Assembly (NCBI GenBank): GCA_001724265.1
Contig: MEDY01000284.1
Location: 1-64,000, forward strand
Source: Rhizaria sp. SCN 62-66
Lineage: Eukaryota > Rhizaria, unplaced
Length of the DNA: 64,000 bases
Reading direction: 5' to 3'
The notes under the pieces are model-generated. The model did not search any database. It saw nothing but the letters and a program-made list of their open reading frames with translations, and was not told the origin of the DNA. Positions 30,484-42,387 of the stretch are shown piece by piece; the first letter of the stretch is position 1; every line of letters begins with the position of its first letter. The position numbers were made by a program, and so were the translations under genes.

Positions 30484-31393
30484 CAAGCAGTCCACTGAGC
30501 GTCAAACAACGACCAAGAGGCACAAGACAGGGCAAAGACAACGAAGTGAGCGATTGAAGGGGAGTCAACTCGTGCAAGGGAAAGTCGCGGCTCTAACGCA
30601 TTACAGTGACCGTAAACAGAAAAATGGAAAGAAGTCCAAAATGCACCATCGTCATTTCATCTCAAAAGTATTCGTAAAAATCTCACATAACCTTGCTGAG
30701 GCTCTCAAAACGCTGTCAATGTTCGAATCGTTACTCCAAACTCAGTCGGCGCTTGGCTGGCTGGTTGTGACCGTTTGCGGTTCGCGAAAATGGCTGAGCC
30801 GCTTTGAAAACTGACATATTTATCCCTCATGTGACTTGTAATAAAGATATATGCTGGAGATTTTGTGGTGTCAAATATAATAAGTGACTTTATTTCTTAA
30901 AATGCATTTTTAACTCTTATTACATGCAGTTGATGCCCTCATACTGCGTGGTACGAGACATTAGTCACTTGATTCTTGCATCTTTCAAGCAGCATACATT
31001 ACAGCTTGCCCCCCAATACAGACATACTTACTTTAGCGAAGCTGTTAATCATTATTTTAGTTAAATCATGAAAATGATTTGTCCTAAGTTTCTCTAAGAA
31101 GATGCAAAGAAGGATTGCAAAAATGTTTCGTTTAAGTTGAGATATTACTTTATCACATTAAATATCTAAAATTTCGACCGTGTGAAATTTTAAACTTGAC
31201 TTTCCTTACTTTTTCGCAATATAACACGTGAGATAAAAGTTGAAAATGAAGTATAGTCTACAAAAATTTAGAGTACATATGTATTAACTAGTATTATTCG
31301 CAGAAAGTGTTGTTACAAAGAGTATACGTTCATTCTGATGTTTTTCACTGTTCACGTGACTGACAAATTCACAGTTTCTACTCGCGCGACGCC
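30484..31393. other. Long AT-rich spacer
   Basis: About 900 bases between the 5' end of the RIIa-like gene and the 3' end of the FYVE gene. The outer part near 30484-30600 is pyrimidine-rich on the minus strand and is the likely promoter. The rest is AT-rich with many stops in all frames. I see no gene, tRNA or repeat. Confidence 0.5.
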
Positions 31394-34300
31394 TTACCAG
31401 AAGCTGCTACTGTTCTTCTGCTGCTCAGCGAGCTTGCGCGCGTTCTCGGCAAAAGTCATTGACGACTTGGCGAGTCGGTCTGACTGCTCCGCCATCTCAT
31501 TCAGGCGCTCGCCACGCTCCAGTGCGAGGCGCTTGTTCTCATTCATGACGTCCTTGGTGGCCTCGACCTTGGCGCGCGTGTTGCCACCATCCTTCTGCAG
31601 CTTCGCGATGTCCGCCTTGAGCGCCGCGGCCTCGGCATCGTGCCGGCGGCTGCGCTCGGCGCCCGTGAGCGCGCGATCATGCCGCCAGTCACCGCCGTCT
31701 TCACCCGCAGCATTCGCCTCGGGAGACGCTGTGGCCGTGGCGGCGCGCGCCTTCTGCTGCGCCTGCGCCTGCTGCGCCTGGCGGTGCGCGGCGGCAGCCT
31801 TGGCGCGGAGCGTGTTGTAGCACGCGTCGCACGCGCGGTACGCCGCCTTCTCGGCGCCGGTGTTGCGGACCGCGGTTTTGCTGCTGCACTCGCCGCAGCA
31901 GAGCACGCCGCAGCGCCGGCAGTGGTGTCGACGGCGCAGGAAGCCGAACTCGGCCCCGCAGCGCCAGCACTCGGGCTCGGTGTCGTGCTGCGCCCAGTCC
32001 CCGCCCTCCCGCACCGCGAACGCCTCTTTCCCGTCCGCCGGCACCGGTCCGGCCGCGGCCCACGCGGCGGCGGCCTTGCTGGCGACCGCGGCGACGGCGC
32101 CCGCGGCCGTGGCGCGCGCCGCGGGCTCCACGCGGTCCGCGTTGGGCAGCCCCGTGAGGCGCGCGCCGTGGTCGACGAGTGCGGCCACGGTGCGCGGGTC
32201 TCCGGCGCACACGTGTAGCGGCGTGTTGCGCGCCAGGTCCCGCACGTTGGGCGCCGCGCCGAACTGCAGCAGCACGCGCGCGGCGCCCGCGGCGGCCTGC
32301 TGTGACGCGTAGTGCAGCGCCGTCAGCCCCAGCGACGACGACGCGGCCACGGCGGCCTCGGCGCCCAGCCCGGCGGCCGCGTTGGCGCCCGCAGCGTGCG
32401 CGGCGGCAGCGGCGGCTGAGAGCAGCGCCTGTACCACAGCGGCGCGGTCGCTGGCCGCGGCGTCCATGAGCAGCGTGAAGCGCGAGTGGTGGCCCGCAGC
32501 CGTGCCCAGCACGACGCGGCAGGCGGCGTCAGCGTACGCGGGCGGCGTCGGCACGAACCGGTCGCCGCGCGCGCCCGCGGAGAGCAGCGCGGAGACGCAT
32601 TCGGCGGCGGCCGCGGGCGCGGCGGGCGAGCGCGCCGCGAGCATCAGCGGCGTGAAGCCCTCGTTCTCGCAGTCGCCGTCAATCGCGGGCTTCTTCGCGG
32701 AAACCGCAGCTGCTTTGTCGCTGTTGGGAGGAAACGTGCGCGTGTCAGGGCGCGCGGAGTGGAAGAGCAGCAGGTGCACCATCGACACGCGGCCCGCGGC
32801 GGCGGCGAGGTGCAGCGGCGTGACGCCGCGTAGCACGCGCGCGCCGCGGGGCAGGCGGCGCGGGGCGAGTGACCGTGCCAGCAGCGCGGCCGCGCCGCTG
32901 CCGGGGGCCCCGTCGACGCCGCTGGTCGCGGGGGACAGGGTGGTCGTCTTCTCTGTGTTGGCGGTGGTATTCGCGGTGTTGTTGGCTGCGCTGAGGTACG
33001 CGGCCAGGACGTCAGCCGTATCTGCGTCGCCGCCGGCGCCACAGGCGTTGGGGCTCGCCGCGCCGCTCGCGGAGGGAGATAACGCAAGCTCGGAGTCGGA
33101 GCCGTCGTCGTTGTCGGTCTCGGTGTCCGGGGCCGCGGTACCCTCGGCCACGACCACGCTCCCCGCTGGCACTCCACTCGCGCTGCCGCTGCCACTGGGG
33201 CTGAGCGCGAGGGCGCCGCCTGCCGTGCCGGAAGCAGGGGTGACGGGGCTGGCGGGCGTGCTGCCGCCGCCGCTGTTCTTGTTGGCCGCGGCAGAGGCGA
33301 GCTCGAGAGTGGTGGTTTCGTGAGTGACGCCGCAGCAGAGCGCGAGAAGCTCGGCCGCGGCGGCTAAACTTCCGTGCGCCGAGCCCTCCAGGTCGAGCGC
33401 ACTGTGCCCGCCCCGCTGCTGCTGCTTACGTTCGCTGTCATCCGTCTGATCGTGCTCGTGGTCGTACTCGCCGTCAGCACCGTCGTCGTCGTCGCCGCAG
33501 TCGTCGTCGTGCGCCGCGAGTGCCCCCGCGGGGACGAAGGCAACAGTGAGCGGCGCGTTGGCGTCGGCGCCGGCGTCGAGCAGCAGCGCGGCGCAGGCGT
33601 CGTCGCCGCGCAGCACCGCCGCGGCCAGCGCGGGGCAGCCCGCCGCGTCCGCCGCCGCCGCCGCAGCCACTGCACCGATCCCGCCACCATGAGAGTTGGC
33701 GTTTGTGTTGTTCGCGGGGCTGATGGATGATGCGGCGAGGAGGCGAGAGACGGCCTCGACGTCGCCTGCGGCCACGGCGGCGTGGAGCGTCCCGCGGAGC
33801 ACGTCATGCACGCTGCTGTCGACGAAGCGGCGCGCAGCAGACTCGCCGCCAGTGTGTTGTGCAGTAGGAGCAGTGCTGTTATGTGTCGTGTGGTGGAGAT
33901 GTGCGAGTTGGCGGTCGCAGACGCGCTTGGCAGCGAGGGCCAGCACGCGCAGCCACTGCTCCTTGGCCGCAGCCGAGGGTGCAGAGAGCACGAGAGTGCG
34001 GCCAGACACCAGCGCCGCATTAGTTGCTGAGGCAGAGTCAGAGTCAGAGAGAGCTGAGGTACGGGGAGCGGCGAGGGCGCTGACGACGAACGCGTGAGGC
34101 AGTTTGGTGTCTTCCGCGCGCGCGCTGGCGTCAACGACGAGCGTGTCGAGCGGGAAGATCTGTTTCGCGTCGATGCTGCTCATGCTGCCGGTGACGGCCG
34201 CGGCGGCCGCTGCGGGGAGCGAGGCCGCCGCGCTGTTCGTAGCGGCGGGCTGGTTGACCGGGAACGGGTCCGCGACAACAAGGCAGTCCGAGAAGAGCAG

Positions 34301-34513
34301 GAGCTCGCGCTCGACGGTGGAAAACCGCGCCTGCCGCGCCACGCGGCCGCGGTGCAGCAGCCGGCGCGTTGGCAGGTAGGCGGGCACGACGGGAAGCCGG
34401 TCCTCCTTGAACTTGAAGCGCGCGCAGAGGGCGATGGCCGCGGTGACGGACGCGGGCAGCGCGCCGCTGCTGCGGTGGGACGGGCGCGGGGGTGGCTTCG
34501 GGGCAGCAGGAGT

Positions 34514-34566
<53 letters not shown>

Positions 34567-34900
34567 TCGCTGCAGCAGGAGCAGCAGCGGCGGTAGAAGT
34601 CGTGTTGTCAGATGCAGCGGTGTCGTCACCGGGACCGTCGTTGAGGAAGTCGTCGATGCTGGCCGTGACCTCGCCACCGGGAGACGCCACGGCGGCGGTT
34701 GCGGCAGCAGACTTGGAGGGCACGGTGGAGGCGGCCGAGATGGCTAGCGAGGCCGCCGCGTCGTCTTCAGGCGCGGAGAGACGCGCGATCATGTCCAATT
34801 CGTGCGGCAGCGGCGACGGAAGGCTCAGCCCGGAGGCGTCGCGGTCAGACAGCGGCGAAGACGCGCCGCTGGGGGAGCCCTGGGGCTGCGAGGAGCTCAT
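31394..34900 (-). CDS. PH - ankyrin - FYVE - R-SNARE-like multidomain protein
   Basis: The protein has 1168 residues from ATG 34900 and ends in TAA. Residues 1-165 are low complexity with a polyAla run. Residues about 167-332 look like a PH domain of the FGD type (RRLLHRGRVARQA, ERELLLFSDCLVV, then a helix KEQWLRVLALAAKRV). Ankyrin repeats fill about 355-920 (VTPLHLAAAAGRVSMVHLLL, LGLTALHYASQQ, NTPLHVCAGD). A FYVE zinc finger is at about 975-1030, with CWRCG, the RRRHHCRRCG signature and CCGECS. Residues about 1100-1163 form an R-SNARE-like helix with the zero-layer Arg context LALERGERLNEM, and the chain ends without a membrane anchor. FYVE domains bind PI3P on endosomes, so the protein probably acts in endosomal traffic; the SNARE call is inference. 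Confidence 0.85.
34514..34563. repeat. AGC triplet microsatellite (polyAla)
   Basis: About 16 uninterrupted AGC units on the + strand encode a pure Ala run in the FYVE protein on the minus strand. It is the purest triplet run in the window and likely varies in length between strains. Confidence 0.9.
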
Positions 34901-35630
34901 GGGTGAGTCCGCGCGCGCTGTGACGAGCGCAGGACGGGGAAGACGTGAGGCGAAGGGCAGCAAGGTGAGCTGGGGGACGAGGGAGAAGATGCGGTTTTGT
35001 ACAGCCAAATAACGGAGCTCAGAGATGCAGCTGATTTAAAAGGTATCAACAAGGACTTTACATATAATACAACAAGGTTGCCCTCATGACATTTCGGAAA
35101 TCCGTTGAAGACGCAGGAATAGCAGATGATTGCAGATTGGGCTTCGTGGAGTCAATGATGTGACTCACGAAACCCTGATATTATGTGCTTTAAATGTTTA
35201 GTGTTCGAGTGCCGCTTTCAAAGATAGCAAGAAACACCAGCATTCTTCCAGGAAAACTGACACAATGCGCGTTTGACGGCCAACATAGTGCCATAGACGA
35301 ACTACGAAGTCGCTTGCATTGACGAATCGCCAGCGACCCGTTGGCCGAAGATTGCGAGCAGCACGCGTGTGGTTGCCTCGAGTTCACGATTGATTTCGTC
35401 TGGATTTCGTCCTTTGAAGAGTCTTATTCTACGCTTTTCGAAATTTCAATGAGAGTCTGTCTATTATATTAAAACCGTGTATCAATAACTCATCACCTCA
35501 CTGAGATACACATGTTTCTGTTTATCGCTCCCTGCCCAGCACCAGATCCCTCAAACAACCGCTCCTGCGTGCCGCTCTCGCCTCGTTCCCGCCTGCTAAG
35601 TCGACTACCTACTTTTCCCCGCTGCTGAGC
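34901..35630. promoter_or_regulatory. Shared divergent 5' region (FYVE protein / REEP protein)
   Basis: A 730-base spacer between divergent starts. Its ends are GC- or pyrimidine-rich and its middle (35040-35510) is AT-rich with no coding character. A pyrimidine-rich tract ending TGAGC abuts the REEP ATG at 35631. Confidence 0.4.
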
Positions 35631-36650
35631 ATGGACAAAGTCCGTGCCGCCGCTTCCTCCGCGGCCCAGGCGTCCCGCCGCAGCTCCGACTGGCTGTTCA
35701 CCAACGCCACGAACCTGGCCAACCACATCCGCCGCCGCTCCGGCGCGCTGCCACCGCCACTGTCCCAGGACGACGACGCCGCCAGCGCCGCCAACGCGGC
35801 CACCGGCGGCGCCTCTGCTTGCACGCCCGGCGGCAGCGGGATCGGCTTCGGACCCAGCGCTGGCGTCGGCGTTGGCGGTGACGATGTTGGTGCCTGTGCT
35901 GTTGCGACTCCTGTGGCGGGCTCCGTCGAGGCGCACGAGCAGGAGCGTATCGAGTCGCTGCAGCAACTGAACGAGTTCCTGCTCTCTTTCCCGGTCGTCG
36001 CTGCGCCGGCGTCGCTGTTCGCGCCGTACCTGTCCCCGCTGGCAGTGGTGTGCGCGTGGCTCCTGTTGTGCGCCAGCGTCTACGTCTACATCTTCTCGCT
36101 TGCCTCGCTGCTCAAGGTGCTGGGCTTTTTCGGCCCCGCGTACGCGACGTTCGTGACGGTGGAGACGGATGACGAGCACCAGCACGTGCAGTGGCTCAAG
36201 TACTGGGCCGTTTTTGGTCTCTCTGTCGTCGCCCTCGAGCCCGTCACTGACGCCGTGTACTCCGCGCGCCGCTGGTACCCCGTCGCGAAGGTCGTGTTTT
36301 ACCTCTTCCTCGTGTCCCCGTGGACCGATGGCGCGGTGTTCCTGTACGACCTGGCGCTGGAGCCGCTGTATCTGCGCTACGGCAGCACCGTGCACGGCTG
36401 GGTGCGGTCAGCGCGGTCTGGCGCACTGCAGGCCACGACCGAGATCCGCCAGGTGTCGACGATGCTCATCAAAAACGCCGCTGCGTCGTTCGCCGTCGCC
36501 GCGCTGCAGGGCGTCTCACAGTCGTCGCAGTCGTCCAAGTCGCAGCAATCGCAGGGCCAACAGGGCCAACAGGGCCAGCAACAACCGTTGCCATCGTCGC
36601 GGCACGGCACGCAGAGGCTCGCAGGCGTCACTGAGTGTGACGAGTATTGA
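35631..36650 (+). CDS. TB2/DP1/HVA22 (REEP) family ER membrane protein
   Basis: The protein has 339 residues and ends in TGA; ATG 35631 is the first ATG of the frame. The family core spans about residues 120-250: hydrophobic hairpins (AVVCAWLLLCASVYVYIFSL), then GFFGPAYATF, the conserved segment WLKYWAVFGL, then WYPVAKVVFYLFLVSP and the final amphipathic stretch. REEP/DP1/Yop1 proteins insert wedge-like hairpins into ER tubules and curve the membrane. The N-terminal 95 residues are Ala/Ser-rich and not in the family core. The C-terminus is an amphipathic helix followed by a Gln/Ser-rich tail with three tandem GQQ units. The plant HVA22 and animal REEP branches cannot be separated by eye. Confidence 0.85.
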   Translation: MDKVRAAASSAAQASRRSSDWLFTNATNLANHIRRRSGALPPPLSQDDDAASAANAATGGASACTPGGSGIGFGPSAGVGVGGDDVGACAVATPVAGSVEAHEQERIESLQQLNEFLLSFPVVAAPASLFAPYLSPLAVVCAWLLLCASVYVYIFSLASLLKVLGFFGPAYATFVTVETDDEHQHVQWLKYWAVFGLSVVALEPVTDAVYSARRWYPVAKVVFYLFLVSPWTDGAVFLYDLALEPLYLRYGSTVHGWVRSARSGALQATTEIRQVSTMLIKNAAASFAVAALQGVSQSSQSSKSQQSQGQQGQQGQQQPLPSSRHGTQRLAGVTECDEY

Positions 36651-36966
36651 GCACTCTGCATCTATCGTGGGGTACACGTCCGTGTATCAAGCACCATCTT
36701 GCTCTAGAGAGCGCTACTGCCACTGTAATTGATTTGCCCGTGTTTTTCTTTCGGATCAGTGGCTGTTTGAGGGCCATGAGTGGTACTATTTCGGTCACTG
36801 TTGTGACCAATCAGTGAGCTTATTATGTTAGGCTTATTACTATGGTTATATTAGACGTTCAATACAAAGTAATTTTGATCGTTATGTATTTCTGTCTCTG
36901 ATTGTGATGTCAAACGTTTCTCATTGCGCTTTCTTAACTGATACGAGATGAGTGGTATAGGAGCTC
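36651..36966. other. AT-rich spacer between convergent genes
   Basis: This holds the 3' flanks of the REEP gene (+) and the 1806-residue gene (-). Nothing else is visible. Confidence 0.5.
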
Positions 36967-39900
36967 TTACATCCAGCTAAGCGCCGTTGCCAGCAATGAC
37001 ACGACAGTCTCTCGCTCCCGCACCCGACGGTTCCGCCTCCGCGCTCCGTCACAAATCGCCTCAACATCAGCGACGTCAGTTGCTGCTGCAGCAGGAGTGA
37101 CATTTTCAGTAGCTGAAGCGGCAGCGAGACAGACCTGAGCCACGCACAGCGATCGCTTGAGCTCTTCCCGTGTCCGCACCAGCAGCAGCGTCCACGCCTT
37201 GTCATCAGTCTCTGCGTGCGTCACTGCAGCCGGCGCGCGTAGCTGCTGTCGCGGCTTCTGCAGCAGCGCGTGGCGGAGCGCACATACGAGTAGCGCGACC
37301 GCGGTGGAACTGCCGTGCGCTGCTGCGAGCCATAGCGCACTGCCCGCCAGCGGGGGCGGGCGCCGCAGCAGCAGCGCTTCTGCGTGCCGCGCCACAAACG
37401 CAGAGTCAACAATAGAGGCCGCAGCGCTGCCGCGCGCAGGAGTGAGTGTGAGCACTGTGGTGGCCGTTGCGCCCGGAACAACAGAGCACGGGCGCAGTAG
37501 TAGCTGCACGGTTTCCGTTGCAGTTGCGGCAGCGGCTAACGATGCTGCAGCAGTTGCGTCAGGGCTGCTGCTGTGGGCGCTGCGATCAACGCACGCAACC
37601 ACTTTATCGACCCAACGCGTCACTGCAGCAACAGAGTCAGCAGTAGCGATTGCCTCAGCGCTCGCTCTGGCGACTGCGGTGGCAAGCGCACCCGAGAGCC
37701 CTGTAAGTACAGCAAGCGTCGCAAGCGCCCGCCGAGCCGCATGATCACGGCGCGAACGCCGAGACTGGGACTTCGAATGAGGCTGTGACCGTGCAGCAAG
37801 CGTGTGCTCGCGCACGGTGAGATAAGATAGCTTCGCGAATAATGCCTCAGTAAGTGTGGCACGCAGCGGCGCGGCCCAGGGTAAAGTCTCCGCGGCAGGG
37901 ACAGCGGCAGACAGCGCGGCCTCTTCCAAGAGCTCACTGTCATCCAAGTCACTGTCGCTGCCGTTGTCATTCGCGGCTGCTGGACGTTCATCGCTGTCGC
38001 TGTCACTACAGGTGCCACAGGGATGACCGCAGCTGTCGTCCCGATCACAGTCGCTGTGGCAGGCGTACCAGTTGTCGTTGTCCTCATCATCAGCCTGCTG
38101 CTCATGATCCACGTCGCCGTCCCCGTCCCACAGTCCTGCGCCGCCCAACGGGCTCTGGTGTTGCTGCTTGTGGAAGTCGTTGTCAGCGTCGTGCGCAGCA
38201 GTGTAGTCGTGCCACAGAGTCACACCACGCGCCCCCCTTAAACTCGCACTCGCAGTCGTTTGATGCGGAGTCGAAGTGTTTAAATGACCCCAATCGTTCT
38301 CCTGCGCAGCCCCGAGACGTTCTGCGCGGCCAGTCACCGCGGCCTCGTACGCGCTCACTGGCACCAAGTCCCCGCGCAGCGCAAGCCCAAACAAATCGCC
38401 AGCAAGCGCGTGCACGGCCGCCGTGCGCGCCTCGTCCGCCGCGGCCGCGGCCGCCACAGCACCCGCGGGCACGGACACCACTCGGCTGCTGTGACCGCGG
38501 ACGGCGCTGTCTACAGCTGCGACTGCGGGGACGAGCAGGGGCCAGACAAGCGACGCGGCGGCGCGCGCGGCGGCCGCGGCGGCAAGCGCGGCGGCAGCCT
38601 CGATTAGCGCCAAGAGTGCAGGTTTAAGCGGGGACGCAGACAGTGCGCGCGGCGCCAGCAGAGCCAGCGGCGTCAACGGCGGCGCAGGGACTGATGACTG
38701 CGCGATAGACGAGGCCAAGATAGATGCTGAGGCAAGAGCGCTGTGCATCGCAACACGGTGGATAAACGATTGCGATTGCGGCTGTAAGTGTGATTTTGTA
38801 GGCGCGAAACTGTGCACATTGACACGCGCAGTGTTTGTGGGCAGAAGAAAACTCACAGACGCGTCGACAACGCCTGCTAACACCGCAGCCACGGGGTCTG
38901 TCGCAGCTACCGACTGCCCACGGTCACTGCGGCAACGTTGCTCACAGTCACTGAGCGCTGCGACAAGCGGTGCAAGCGCGAGTAGCAGCGGCGTGCGCTG
39001 CGGCGGCAGCGGCACACTCACAGTTTCTTCAAGACCTACACTGGAGCTGGTTTTAGCGCTATCACTGCGAGTAAACGCGGTTCCCGCTGCGGTTGCGGGG
39101 GCCGGGGTGAGGAAGGCGCTGGCCCGCGCCACAGCCTTGGCCGGCAGCAGCGCCGCCGCGGTAGCCTCGGCCACTGACGACGGCACGCGCGCACCCTCAG
39201 CGGTGAAGGGAGAAAGAGGCAACAAGTGCGTGGCAAGCAGCGCAGCGCCAAGTCCCACCGCAGCCTCTTCAGCCTCGTCATCAAAGCTGTCACTCTCGCC
39301 GTCGCCGTCACGGCCGCTGCAGACGGCAGCAAGCGCGGCGGTCGTTGTGAGCGCCACGCGCGCGCCAGTGAGCAAAAGCGCGCACTGCGCGCGGTTGCAG
39401 AGCACGCGGCCGAGCAGCGCACACAGCGAGGCCGCTTCAGCAACGTCACCCGCCAGGCCAACACACGCAGATGATGCAGCATCGCTCAGATCGCTCTTTG
39501 GAGCAGCGCCGTTCTACGTCGCGTCTTCAGGACTCAACCAAGAGCGCATAGAGCGGCGAGTGACAGAGCGCAGGCGCGCTGCAACACGTGCGGCGGCTGC
39601 GGCATACGCGGCGCCCGCGCGCGCGTACTGGCGCTGCGCAAAGAGCTCGCCAGCACTGCCGACGCCAGTCAAACGCGCCTCTGTCGTTTTCACGAACGCT
39701 GTGGGCGGCTCACTCTCGTCGTCGTTGTCACCGTGCTCAGGCGTAGGAGTCGCGGGAGCAACTGCAAGTGCAACAGCAAGCGCGAGAGCGGACAAAACAT
39801 GCGGCGAAGTGTGCACTGTGGCCGCTGAAGCAACGCCCCAGCGAGCAAGTTCGCTTTCAAGAGTTGCCAGCACCGCGGTTTCTGCCGCTGATAAGGTTGC

Positions 39901-42387
39901 TGTTGTTGTAGAAGCGCACAGGAGCAGAGAAACACAGAGTGCCGCATTGCAGGCACTGATTAGCGAGGACAGGAGCGCAGTGTAGGTCAAGTGACTGGAA
40001 ACCGCCGCAACATTGACGGAGGCAGGACCAGTCGCAGCTGCTGTGGCAACTGCTGCAGCGCGGAGCGAAGCAAGAGCGTCAGCCGCAACACGCGCGTTGG
40101 CCACAGCGACGGCCACAGCGGCGCTCAGTGCGGCTGTAGTTTCATCGCGGGGGCGCAGTGCTGGCGCAAGCAGCGTTGCAAGTGTTAACGAGTTGCTCTT
40201 TGCGGCCGCCAGCAGCGCCAGCGCGCGCCACTCACCCTCAGCGGCTGCACCGGCCGCGGTAGTGGTGGCACTCGCTGTCGCTGTGGCTGTATTGACTGTA
40301 TAAGCAACAGGCGGGCCCGCCACGGAGACCACCGCGGCGGCTGCAATTGTGGCGGCGAGCGAAGGGCTGTACGCACTCAGTGGAGCGCTGCCACTCGCCG
40401 CAGCCGACGGGCCCGCAGTGAGCGCAGCCGTGGGGAAGAGCGGCACGGCGCGCAGTAACCGAGCGAAAGACGCGCCTGCGCGCACAGTCCCGCCCACGGC
40501 CTCTGCGGGGGCGAGAGTGGTGCCGCGCACGGTCACCCCAACAGTCGCTTCAAGCGCGGACGCAGCTGCCGCAGTTGCAGACGCAGCAGCGTTGGCGCCA
40601 GTGAGCTTGTTGTCCGCGTTGCCATTGGAGTTTGCGGCGGCGACTGCAGCTGCAATCAGCAGTGCTGTCTCAAAGCTGCCTGTGCCCGCGGGCGCCAATG
40701 CTGTCGCGCAGTGCGTGGCGTAATGTGTCACAGGAGTGGAGTGCGTGATTGAGTGCGTGGGCGCGGATTGCAGACAGAGAGCGAGCGGAGTCGCCACAGG
40801 TGCAGCAAACAGGCGCCGCAGATGTCCTGCAGTGCAGCGTATACAGGGGCAGCGGCAAGCGCCATCGCGCGCGCATGCCTTGCTCTTGCCCTTGTCCTTG
40901 CCTTCGCGAACAGTTGTGCTCGCGCCCAAGCACTCGCTTGTACAGTCACTTTCATACTCGCACTCTTCACACTTCTTCTTGTGTTCGAGGCCACCGTGCG
41001 TATCACTGGCTTCATCACGCCGCACGGTCACGCAAGCACTCGCATTGTCAGTGACCGTGGCCATGGCCCGTGCCCAGCGTCGCAGCGCTGTACGGTGCGC
41101 GCCGCTCGGCGGCCGCGGGTCAGCACGCGCCCGTGCTGGGTCAAGCGAAGTCACCGCAAGCGCGAGCCGCGCCGCGGTGCCCGCGCCGCCGGGCCCGCCC
41201 GCGCCAGCCCACGCCGCGGCCGCGGCCAGCGCGGCCGCCGCCGCGGCCGCCAAGGCCGGGCCCGCAGCCGCGCGCTGGCTCGCGGCGGNNNNNNNNNNNN
41301 NNNNNNNNNNNNGGCTCGCGGCGGCCGCCGTGGTGGACGCAGCGGAGGAGGATGAGGAGGACTGCAGCAGCAGCGCGAGCAGCAGCGGCGGCAGCAGCGG
41401 GGTCGACCGCGCAAGAGCCGACGCAGCCAGCGCCGCCTCGGGCGCGGGACCCTGCTGCCCGTCCACCGCGGCCATCGCAGCGCTCCCGGCTCCGGCTCTG
41501 GCTGCTGCTGCGGTTGCAGCAGGAAGGTACGGCGCGAGCGCGTGTGGGGCCGCGGCAGCGAGCAGCAGCGCGGCGGCGGGCCGCGGAGACGGGTGCGCCG
41601 TCAGCGCCGCGGCCAAAAGCGGGACCAACAACGCGTCGCGCGGCGCACCAGAAGGCAGTAACACCTCCACAAGCGTCTGCGGCGACACCGCAACAGGAGC
41701 AGTTGCATTCGCAGTAGCAGCAACAGTTGATGAGGGGGCGTAAACTGAAGGTGCGGGCGGTGGTGGTGCGGCGGCAGCAAACTCGGCCTGCGCGCGGACG
41801 CGGGCGCGTGTGTATGCGGCAAGAGCACGTGCGAGCACCGGTACTGACACTGGCACTGGCACTGACGCTGACGCAGGCGCTGGCACTGACGCTGGCGCTG
41901 GTGTTGGCGCTGACGCAGGCGTCGGCGCTGAGACTGGCGCTGAGTCCGCGCTTACAAGACCAGCAGCAGTACTGTTCGCAGTTCCACTAACAGTGGCGCT
42001 CGCAGTAGCGCTGGGGCAAAAAAGCGCAGCGAGCGATCGTAGGGTAGACTCAGTGAAGCGTGAGAGTCGGCAGTCGCCACCGCCGAACCCATAGCCCTCA
42101 CAGTCTGAAGAGCCGGCGTTGTTGTTCTGCGCGGCAACAAACGCAGCAAGCGCGGCGCTGTCGCCACGACCCGACATCGAGCCTGTATTGGCATAAGAGA
42201 CGGCATTGCCCGTGGTGGCGTCAAGGTCCGCTTCAGTCGCAGGCTCAAGGCTGGAATTTGACGAGAGTGGGGGCAGCGGCGGCATTGTGTCGGGCACGGC
42301 AGCCTCGATGCGGCGGCGCAGCTCCGCGGGGTCACCCCAGCGGCCAGCGTCGGCCAGCGACTTGAACACTTCGAACGGGGTCGACAT
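36967..42387 (-). CDS. Unrecognised 1806-residue Ala-rich protein with in-frame TAG and an assembly gap
   Basis: From ATG 42387 (MSTPFEVFKSLADAGRWGDP) to TAA the frame is open except for one TAG at codon 958 (bases 39514-39516). Both halves, 957 and 848 residues, share frame and codon character, and the bases between the TAG and the next Met stay open. Residues about 370 contain a run of unknown bases. I recognise no family. Around codons 480-550 there is a Cys-rich stretch (KKCEECEYESDCTSEC, then GACRCPCIRC) with possible metal-binding spacing. Near 1670 a segment SALWLAAAHGSSTAVALLV resembles an ankyrin repeat. Just before the TAG lies a basic helix resembling a TPR helix (QYARAGAAYAAAAARVAARL). 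Codons are somewhat less GC-rich than the neighbours. No membrane segment or signal peptide is clear. Confidence 0.65.
39514..39516 (-). other. In-frame TAG in 1806-residue gene (proposed sense codon)
   Basis: The context on the coding strand is GAC GCG ACG TAG AAC GGC GCT. The frame continues for 848 codons to TAA. No plausible intron removes it; the nearest GT..AG spans 25 bases and shifts the frame. Confidence 0.8.
41289..41312. other. Assembly gap of 24 N flanked by identical 12-mers
   Basis: The 12 bases before the gap (41277-41288) and the 12 after it (41313-41324) are both GGCTCGCGGCGG. This is what overlapping contig ends look like when a scaffolder inserts Ns instead of merging. Collapsing the gap plus one copy removes 36 bases and keeps the frame. 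Confidence 0.85.

Noticed and set aside
30715-30740. GTTCGAATC resembling a tRNA B box
   Set aside because: No acceptor or anticodon stem can be built around it.
31394-35008. Upstream non-ATG (TTG) start extending the FYVE protein
   Set aside because: The first ATG at 34900 is preferred; TTG starts are rare in eukaryotic nuclear genes. The same holds for the upstream starts of the PPR, 1806-residue and phospholipase frames.
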